Below are positions 6,447 through 11,534 of a DNA stretch of 11,534 nucleotides, one piece after another; within the stretch, counting starts at the first letter, position 1; each line of letters opens with the position of its first letter. This stretch comes from JAKBCQ01 sp021807585 (GTDB lineage Bacteria > Planctomycetota > Planctomycetia > Isosphaerales > Isosphaeraceae). The notes below the pieces were generated by a model. That model had not been told where the DNA came from and made no database searches. It saw only the letters and a list, made by a program, of their open reading frames with translations. Made by a program: the position numbers and the translations under genes. Location: the NCBI GenBank assembly GCA_027325115.1, contig DAHWFG010000125.1:1-11534 (forward strand), in the 5' to 3' direction.

Positions 6447-7973
6447 TTAGCCGACATTCATCGGTCGATTAATCAGCTCCTCAAATCGACCGATTGCGTC
6501 GCGCCACTGTACGGGTTCTAGTGGAACGTAATTCACCATTGGGAAAGACCTTACAACGACGTTTCGCGCGTCTTCGAGCGTTTGAATCCGGCCTCGAGCG
6601 CGAAGCTGCATCAAGATATTGCCCGCCGCAGTCGCCTCAACCGGACCCGCATGAACAATTCGATCGCAAGCGTCCGCAGTCAGTTGACACAGTAACGTGT
6701 TCTTCGATCCTCCACCGACAACATGAATCGTGCGGATTCGATTTCCCAACACAACCTCAAGACGTTCAATCACGCGACGATACTTCAGCGCTAAACTCTC
6801 AAGAACACATCGAGCGACCGCGCCGAAATCCATCGGAACGGGCTGATTAGTTGCGCGACAATACGACGCGATTCGGCCCGGCATATCGCCCGGAGGTAAA
6901 AATGACGCGTGATCAGGATCGATCAACGATCCAAAAGCGGGAGAATTCGCCGCTTGAATCATTAAATCATCATACGTAAGATCATAACCGACTTTCGCCC
7001 ACGCCCGACGACACTCCTGAATAATCCAAAGCCCCATAATATTTTTAAGCAACCGAGTCGTTCCGTCGATTCCTCCTTCATTTGTAAAGTTATCTTCGAG
7101 TGTTTGTTTGTTGATAATCGGCGACGGAACCTCGACGCCGAGGAGCGACCAGGTTCCCGAGCTAAGATAACACCAATCGGGATTCGACGACGATCGGTTT
7201 GATTGCGAATAAGAGGTTGATATCGCGGGCGCTGCGACGACGGCGCTCGCGGTGTCATGTGTCGCGGGCGCGATCACCGACAAATTCTGAACGCCTGTTT
7301 CGTCGGCGATCATCCGATCAAGCGGTCCCAAAACCGTTCCGGGTTCGATCAATTCGGGAAGAATCGATCGAGGAATTCCCAACCCGACGCAAATTTCATC
7401 CGACCAATTCCGGGTAACCGGGTTGTAAAGCTGTGTCGTCGATGCATTCGTCCGTTCCACGCCGCGTCGACCCGAAAGAAGCCAGCCGAAAAGATCGGGA
7501 ATCATCAAAAACGTTTCGGCGATATCAAGCAGCGGTGAATTTGCGCACCGCATCGAAAGCAATTGAAAAACGGTATTAAACGGTAAAAATTGTAAACCTG
7601 TAATCTCATAAACACGTTCACGAGGAATAAGCTTAAAGGCGATATCGGCGATTCTTTCGGTGCGGGCGTCTCGATAGTGAACAGGATTGCCCAACGGAAC
7701 GTCGTCGCGGGCGATCAGCCCAAAATCAACCCCCCACGTGTCGACGCCGACGCCGTCGAGCTCGCGCGTCGTCAATCCCGCTTTGCGAATCGCGTGTTTC
7801 GCCTCATGAAACAATCGCGGCAAATCCCAATATAACGTTCCACGCATTCGCGTCGGTTCATTAAGAAACCGATGTGTCTCCTCAAGCGCAAGCGTTTCGC
7901 CGTTGAATCGACCCAGCACGCCGCGACCGCTCTCGGCGCCAAAGTCAAGCGCTAAATAATCAAGTGTTTTCAT
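6447..7973 (-). CDS. rhaB: Rhamnulokinase-family sugar kinase
   Basis: This FGGY-family carbohydrate kinase probably phosphorylates L-rhamnulose with ATP to give L-rhamnulose 1-phosphate in the cytoplasm. The 508 residues match the family. The first phosphate-binding motif is DFGAESGRG (10-18). Substrate-site segments are DTWGVDFG (78-85), HYRDARTE (99-106), GLQFLPFNTVFQL (126-138) and NASTTQLYNP (176-185). The catalytic base is probably Asp240 in ATHDTASAV. SSGTWSLLG (271-279) and VVGGGSKNTLLCQLTAD (418-434) form the nucleotide site. A Ser/Asn-rich insertion at about 250-265 lies between the two domains. The rhamnulokinase segments make this substrate more likely than xylulose, glycerol or fuculose, but no rhamnose isomerase or aldolase gene is nearby to confirm it. 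It starts 54 bases after glgX on the same strand, so co-transcription is likely. The start ATG has only a weak GGA upstream. Confidence 0.88.
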   Translation of the reverse strand: MKTLDYLALDFGAESGRGVLGRFNGETLALEETHRFLNEPTRMRGTLYWDLPRLFHEAKHAIRKAGLTTRELDGVGVDTWGVDFGLIARDDVPLGNPVHYRDARTERIADIAFKLIPRERVYEITGLQFLPFNTVFQLLSMRCANSPLLDIAETFLMIPDLFGWLLSGRRGVERTNASTTQLYNPVTRNWSDEICVGLGIPRSILPELIEPGTVLGPLDRMIADETGVQNLSVIAPATHDTASAVVAAPAISTSYSQSNRSSSNPDWCYLSSGTWSLLGVEVPSPIINKQTLEDNFTNEGGIDGTTRLLKNIMGLWIIQECRRAWAKVGYDLTYDDLMIQAANSPAFGSLIDPDHASFLPPGDMPGRIASYCRATNQPVPMDFGAVARCVLESLALKYRRVIERLEVVLGNRIRTIHVVGGGSKNTLLCQLTADACDRIVHAGPVEATAAGNILMQLRARGRIQTLEDARNVVVRSFPMVNYVPLEPVQWRDAIGRFEELINRPMNVG

Positions 7974-8027
7974 CTTAGTTCCAATAAAATATGCAATAGC
8001 CCGCGGATTGAAACGACGATTGATCGG

Positions 8028-10163
8028 TTAAACGTCGGGATCCTCCGATCGCCGCAACAGCCGAAAAACGACGACCGATCGATCGTTCAGCGGGTAAATT
8101 TCACCCCCTGGAAAAACGTCTTCGTCGAGAGCCGGGTCAAACGTATCAAAAACGCGACGCCAAAGGAATTGCCCCGTGGGCCGAACCGGCAATTTGAAAT
8201 CGACTCGATCATGATGCGCGTTGAGAAGGATAAAAAACGTGTCGCCGCGGATCGTATCTCCTTTCTCATCAATTTCATCGATTCGCGTTCCCACCAAACC
8301 GATCCCGAGCGCTCGATAACCCGAGTTCCAGAAGTCGTCGGTCATCTCCTGACCCGTCGAATCAAACCAATAGATATCTTTGATCTCCGACCCGCGAATG
8401 CCGCGACCCTGAAAGAACTTGCGCCGTCGAAACACCGGATTCTCGGTTCTCAACCGCGCGACCTTGCGAATAAATTCAAGAAAGTCGCGCGTTTCGTCGG
8501 TCGATTCCCACGAAATCCAGGTAAGTTCATTATCCTGACAATATGTATTATTATTGCCGTCTTGAGATTTCAAACGTTCGTCTCCGCTCAAAAGCATCGG
8601 CACGCCTTGAGAAAGAAACAGCGTCGCAAGAATATTTCGCGCCTGACGATTGCGCAGCGCTCGAATCGCGGGATCGTCGGTCGGCCCTTCGACGCCGCAG
8701 TTCCAACTCATATTGTCGCTCGAACCGTCGCGATTTTCCTCGCCGTTTTCCTCATTGTGTTTATCGTTATAACTCACAAGATCGGCGAGTGTGAAACCGT
8801 CATGACATGTGACAAAATTCACGCTTGCATACGGTTTTCTACCCGTTCGTTCATATAAATCGCTGCTTGCTGTAAAGCGCGACGCGAATTCGCTGATCGT
8901 TCCGGCGTCTCCCTTCCAAAATCGACGGACGCAATCGCGATATTTTCCGTTCCATTCCGACCACAAAATCGGAAAATTGCCGACCTGATACCCGCCGGGA
9001 CCGATATCCCAAGGTTCGGCGATCAACTTCACCTGAGAGAGAATCGGGTCTTGGTGAATGATGTCGAAAAACGCCCCCAGTTTATCCACCTCGAATAACT
9101 CGCGAGCAAGCGTGGCGGCGAGATCAAACCGAAATCCATCCACCCGCATTTCGATCACCCAATATCGTAAACTATCCATAATCAATTGCAAAACATGTGG
9201 ATGACTCATATTAAGAGTGTTGCCGCATCCGGTGAAATCCATATAATAGCGTTTCTCAGGCGCGGTGCGGTAATAGGATAAATTGTCGACTCCGCGCATT
9301 GAAAGCGTCGGACCCAGTTGGTTTCCCTCGGCGGTGTGGTTGTAAACGACGTCGAGAATCACCTCAAGCCCCGCCGCGTGGAGCGCCCGAACCATAAACT
9401 TGAACTCGGCGACGGGATCAAACGTCGCCGAGGAAACATAACGCGAATCGGGGGCGAAAAATGCAAGCGTGTTGTATCCCCAATAATTCACCTTGCCGCG
9501 TTCAATCAAAAATCGATCATCGCTGTGGTGATGCACCGGCAGTAACTCGACCGCGGTCACGCCCAACGATTTAAGATGTCGAATCACCCCGGGTGAGGCC
9601 ATCCCGGCGTACGTTCCCCGATACTTCTCGGGAACGTCAGGATGAAGTTTTGTAAAACCTTTAACATGAGCCTCATAAATAACTGTCTGTTCCCAGGGAA
9701 TGTTCGGCGGCCGATCGTCTCCCCAGGTGAACGACGGGTCGACTACCGAGGCTAAAGGTGCGAAGGCCGCCGAATCGGATTCGTCGAACGTGAGATCCGC
9801 CGCGGAGTCGTTTAATTTGTAACCAAAAAGTGAATCGTCCCATTTTAAATCGCGACCGATCGCCTTCGCGTAAGGATCAAGAACGACCTTATTGGGATTG
9901 AACCGATGACCGTTTTGAGGATCATACGGCCCGTGGATCCGGTATCCGTAAAGTTGTCCAGGTTTAATGAATGGTAAATATCCGTGCCAAACTTGATCGG
10001 TTTGTTCCTCCAAAACCACGCGATTTGATTCCTGGGTCGAACTTTTCAAGTCGAAAAAGCAAAGCTCGACTTTTGTCGCGCATTCGGAAAAGAGTGCGAA
10101 GTTCACACCCATTCCGTCCCAGGTCGCTCCCAACGGATAAGGCTTACCGGGCCAGATTCGCAT
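8028..10163 (-). CDS. glgX: Glycogen debranching enzyme GlgX
   Basis: This GH13 isoamylase-type enzyme hydrolyses alpha-1,6 branches of glycogen limit dextrins in the cytoplasm, releasing maltooligosaccharides for further breakdown. The 711 residues match the GlgX/TreX family. A CBM48-like N-terminal domain covers about 8-105, with YGYRIHGPYDPQNGHRFNP (72-90) and DPYAKAIGR (96-104). The linker motif YEAHVKGFT is at 163-171. The catalytic barrel shows region I DVVYNH (271-276), region II GFRFDLAA (343-350) with nucleophile Asp347, region III IAEPWD (381-386) with acid/base Glu383, and region IV VTCHDG (451-456) with Asp455. All catalytic residues are present, and a C-terminal beta domain follows from about 590. 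The ATG at 10163 has GGAGAG 7 bases upstream. It is divergent from the phosphoketolase gene and probably co-transcribed with rhaB. Confidence 0.96.
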   Translation of the reverse strand: MRIWPGKPYPLGATWDGMGVNFALFSECATKVELCFFDLKSSTQESNRVVLEEQTDQVWHGYLPFIKPGQLYGYRIHGPYDPQNGHRFNPNKVVLDPYAKAIGRDLKWDDSLFGYKLNDSAADLTFDESDSAAFAPLASVVDPSFTWGDDRPPNIPWEQTVIYEAHVKGFTKLHPDVPEKYRGTYAGMASPGVIRHLKSLGVTAVELLPVHHHSDDRFLIERGKVNYWGYNTLAFFAPDSRYVSSATFDPVAEFKFMVRALHAAGLEVILDVVYNHTAEGNQLGPTLSMRGVDNLSYYRTAPEKRYYMDFTGCGNTLNMSHPHVLQLIMDSLRYWVIEMRVDGFRFDLAATLARELFEVDKLGAFFDIIHQDPILSQVKLIAEPWDIGPGGYQVGNFPILWSEWNGKYRDCVRRFWKGDAGTISEFASRFTASSDLYERTGRKPYASVNFVTCHDGFTLADLVSYNDKHNEENGEENRDGSSDNMSWNCGVEGPTDDPAIRALRNRQARNILATLFLSQGVPMLLSGDERLKSQDGNNNTYCQDNELTWISWESTDETRDFLEFIRKVARLRTENPVFRRRKFFQGRGIRGSEIKDIYWFDSTGQEMTDDFWNSGYRALGIGLVGTRIDEIDEKGDTIRGDTFFILLNAHHDRVDFKLPVRPTGQFLWRRVFDTFDPALDEDVFPGGEIYPLNDRSVVVFRLLRRSEDPDV

Positions 10164-10170
10164 GATGGAT

Positions 10171-10176
10171 CTCTCC
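10171..10176 (-). promoter_or_regulatory. Ribosome binding site for glgX
   Basis: On the minus strand GGAGAG lies 7 bases before the glgX ATG and supports that start codon. Confidence 0.65.
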
Positions 10177-10177
10177 G

Positions 10178-10202
10178 TATCGGAACCGAAAAACTTCCGA
10201 TA
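10178..10202 (-). promoter_or_regulatory. Inverted repeat in the glgX leader
   Basis: Perfect 8-base arms TATCGGAA (10178-10185) and TTCCGATA (10195-10202) flank a 9-base spacer, one base from the glgX Shine-Dalgarno sequence. It could be an RNA hairpin limiting ribosome access or a two-half-site DNA operator. A third copy of the arm overlaps the candidate -10 element of glgX at 10271-10278, which favours an operator. Confidence 0.45.
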
Positions 10203-10268
10203 AATGAACCGTCGAAAAGACGCGACAAGATCGGTTTACAAACCTCTCGCGAATAAGAATCGGTACTG

Positions 10269-10297
10269 AGTATCGGAAAGCCGATCGACCAAATCAA
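10269..10297 (-). promoter_or_regulatory. Candidate sigma-70 promoter for glgX
   Basis: On the minus strand TTGATT (10297-10292) is followed after 17 bases by GATACT (10274-10269). Each hexamer matches the consensus at 4 of 6 positions. Transcription would start near 10262 and give a leader of about 100 bases. The octamer at 10271-10278 overlaps the -10 element. Confidence 0.35.
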
Positions 10298-10307
10298 GCC
10301 TGTAAAG

Positions 10308-10365
10308 GCGAGATCGTTTGAGGCCATAGAGGAATTCGCGAGATCGTTTGCGATCACAGCGGAAT
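10308..10365. repeat. Tandem 30-base imperfect repeat
   Basis: GCGAGATCGTTTG occurs at 10308-10320 and again, identical, at 10338-10350. The next 15 bases of each copy agree at 10 positions and both end in GGAAT. The 30-base period is close to three helical turns. The pair may be regulator sites or a small duplication. Confidence 0.55.
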
Positions 10366-10603
10366 GATGGTTAAATTCATTACTACTTGAATAATAAATA
10401 ATCAAGTTCCATTGAGTTTAACCGCACGATCGCTGACGGGTTTATTCGCGCTGATGAATCGGGTAGAATCATCGACCGGTGGTAAGACGAGCGTTTCATC
10501 GCCATGAGGCGTCAAAGCGTTTGTTGAAAACTCAACCTTGCGAATCGGCCCGACATGGATCTTGGTCGCAGGCTCATCGCTCACGGAAATGATGGAATTC
10601 TCA

Positions 10604-11534
10604 ATGAGCACCGCGGGAAAATCCACGACGAAATCGACCAAATCCGCATCGACCCACGAATCAACCGCCGCAACCTCGGGTCCGCTCTCCGCCGAGGAAT
10701 TGCGACTCATGAACGCCTACTGGCGGGCCGCGAATTACCTTTCGGTGGGACAAATCTACCTCTTCGATAATCCCCTGCTCAAAACGCCGCTGGCTCGCGA
10801 TCACGTTAAACCCAGGCTCTTGGGCCATTGGGGAACGACGCCCGGACTTAACTTCCTTTACGTTCACTTTAACAGAATCATCAAAAAACATGATCTTAAC
10901 ATGATCTTCATCACGGGTCCGGGGCACGGCGGTCCTGGACTCGTCGCCAACACCTATCTTGAGGGAACCTACAGCGAGGTTTATCCCGATATTTCGTGCG
11001 ACGAAGCGGGTCTTAAGCGTTTGTTCACGCAATTTTCTTTTCCGGGAGGAATCCCCAGCCACGTCGCTCCTGAAACGCCCGGTTCGATTCACGAAGGAGG
11101 CGAGCTTGGTTACGCTCTGTCGCACGCCTACGGCGCCGCGTTCGATAATCCCGACCTTCTCGTTGCATGTGTGATCGGCGACGGTGAGGCCGAAACTGGA
11201 CCGCTTGCAACCTCATGGCACTCGAACAAATTCCTCAACCCGGCGCACGACGGCGCGGTTCTACCGATTCTTCACCTCAACGGTTACAAAATCGCCGGAC
11301 CGACCGTCCTTGCGCGCATTCCGCACGATGAACTTAAACAGTTGATGATCGGCTATGGTTATAAACCATACTTTCTTGAAGGAGACGATCCCTTCGTCCT
11401 TCATCAACAAGCCGCCGCGATGCTCGACGAGATCGTCGGCGAGATTCGTTCGATTCAGGTCAAAGCACGTGAACATGGATTTACTGAACGTCCGCCGTGG
11501 CCGATGATTGTGATGCGCACTCCCAAGGGCTGGA
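10604..11534 (+). CDS. xfp: Phosphoketolase, 5' part of gene
   Basis: This thiamine-diphosphate enzyme cleaves xylulose 5-phosphate, and often fructose 6-phosphate, with phosphate to give acetyl phosphate and an aldose phosphate. The gene runs off the window; 310 of roughly 800 residues are present. The visible part is the pyrophosphate-binding domain. It has MNAYWRAANYLSVGQIYL (36-53), GHWGTTPGLNFL (74-85) with His75, GPGHGGP (105-111) with His108, FPGGIPSHVAPETPGS (146-161) with His153, and EGGELGYALSHAYGA (164-178). The metal and cofactor motif GDGEAETGP is at 192-200, and LHLNGYKI at 223-230. These agree closely with Bifidobacterium phosphoketolase. The first 26 residues are a Ser/Thr/Lys-rich extension. 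The start is uncertain: in-frame ATGs lie at 10589, 10592 and 10604. I chose 10604, which has a weak GGA 7 bases upstream. An upstream in-frame stop is at 10505-10507. The gene is divergent from glgX. Confidence 0.95.
   Translation, partial: MSTAGKSTTKSTKSASTHESTAATSGPLSAEELRLMNAYWRAANYLSVGQIYLFDNPLLKTPLARDHVKPRLLGHWGTTPGLNFLYVHFNRIIKKHDLNMIFITGPGHGGPGLVANTYLEGTYSEVYPDISCDEAGLKRLFTQFSFPGGIPSHVAPETPGSIHEGGELGYALSHAYGAAFDNPDLLVACVIGDGEAETGPLATSWHSNKFLNPAHDGAVLPILHLNGYKIAGPTVLARIPHDELKQLMIGYGYKPYFLEGDDPFVLHQQAAAMLDEIVGEIRSIQVKAREHGFTERPPWPMIVMRTPKGW

Larger units (their letters stand above)
10164..10603. other. Divergent control region between glgX and xfp
   Basis: This 440-base region between two divergent carbohydrate genes has no convincing gene. 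It holds the glgX Shine-Dalgarno sequence, a candidate glgX promoter, three copies of TATCGGAA in either orientation, a tandem 30-base repeat and an A/T-rich stretch at about 10366-10405. That stretch may carry the xfp promoter, but no hexamer pair there is convincing. A short hairpin (GTTGA and TCAAC, 10523-10536) lies in the likely xfp leader. Confidence 0.6.

Noticed and set aside
8169..8858. Open frame of 229 codons on the + strand
   Set aside because: It lies wholly antisense to the GlgX catalytic domain, whose motifs are intact. The translation is Arg/Ile-rich with no domain.
10402..10710. Open frame of 102 codons on the minus strand
   Set aside because: It overlaps the start of the phosphoketolase gene in antisense, and its translation has no domain.
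1..11534. Search for tRNA, rRNA, CRISPR arrays, transposases and phage genes
   Set aside because: No conserved rRNA segment, tRNA-like cloverleaf, regular spacer array or mobile-element protein was seen.

Overview
The window looks like part of a bacterial chromosome from the Planctomycetota or a close relative. This is inferred from the large secreted and unrecognised proteins, a TPR-multihaem cytochrome c of a type common in that phylum, weak or variable Shine-Dalgarno sequences, and the pairing of glycogen and phosphoketolase genes. No rRNA or other taxonomic marker is present, so the assignment is moderate at best. No mobile element, CRISPR array, tRNA or rRNA is visible. The hexamer CGATCG is strikingly over-represented, with about 40 copies by hand count.

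Left part, + strand (1-4559). First comes the 3' end of a gene for a Ser/Asp-rich, largely disordered protein with a small folded C-terminal domain (1-819). A 483-base non-coding gap follows. Next is a secreted protein of unknown function with a C-terminal carbohydrate-binding-like beta-sandwich (1303-2469). A short gap then carries a promoter-like sequence with a perfect dyad in its spacer. After it lies a membrane-anchored TPR protein with seven CXXCH haem sites (2589-4559).

Middle (4560-7973). A convergent gap with three hairpins separates the cytochrome gene from the minus-strand genes. UDP-glucose 6-dehydrogenase (6214-4901) starts at TTG behind a strong Shine-Dalgarno sequence. A rhamnulokinase-family sugar kinase (7973-6447) precedes it on the same strand. 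A terminator-like hairpin separates the two.

Right part (8028-11534). The glycogen-debranching enzyme GlgX (10163-8028) lies 54 bases upstream of the kinase, so glgX-rhaB is a likely operon. Divergent from glgX, the 5' part of a phosphoketolase gene (10604 onward) runs off the window. The divergent control region holds three copies of the octamer TATCGGAA, a candidate glgX promoter and a tandem 30-base repeat. Together glgX and xfp suggest a route from stored glycogen to sugar phosphates and then to acetyl phosphate. ugd and the sugar kinase handle nucleotide-sugar and deoxysugar substrates. I find no convincing evidence of a wholly new multigene system. The best candidates for novelty are the unrecognised proteins, the cytochrome with its dyad promoter, and the glgX/xfp control region.
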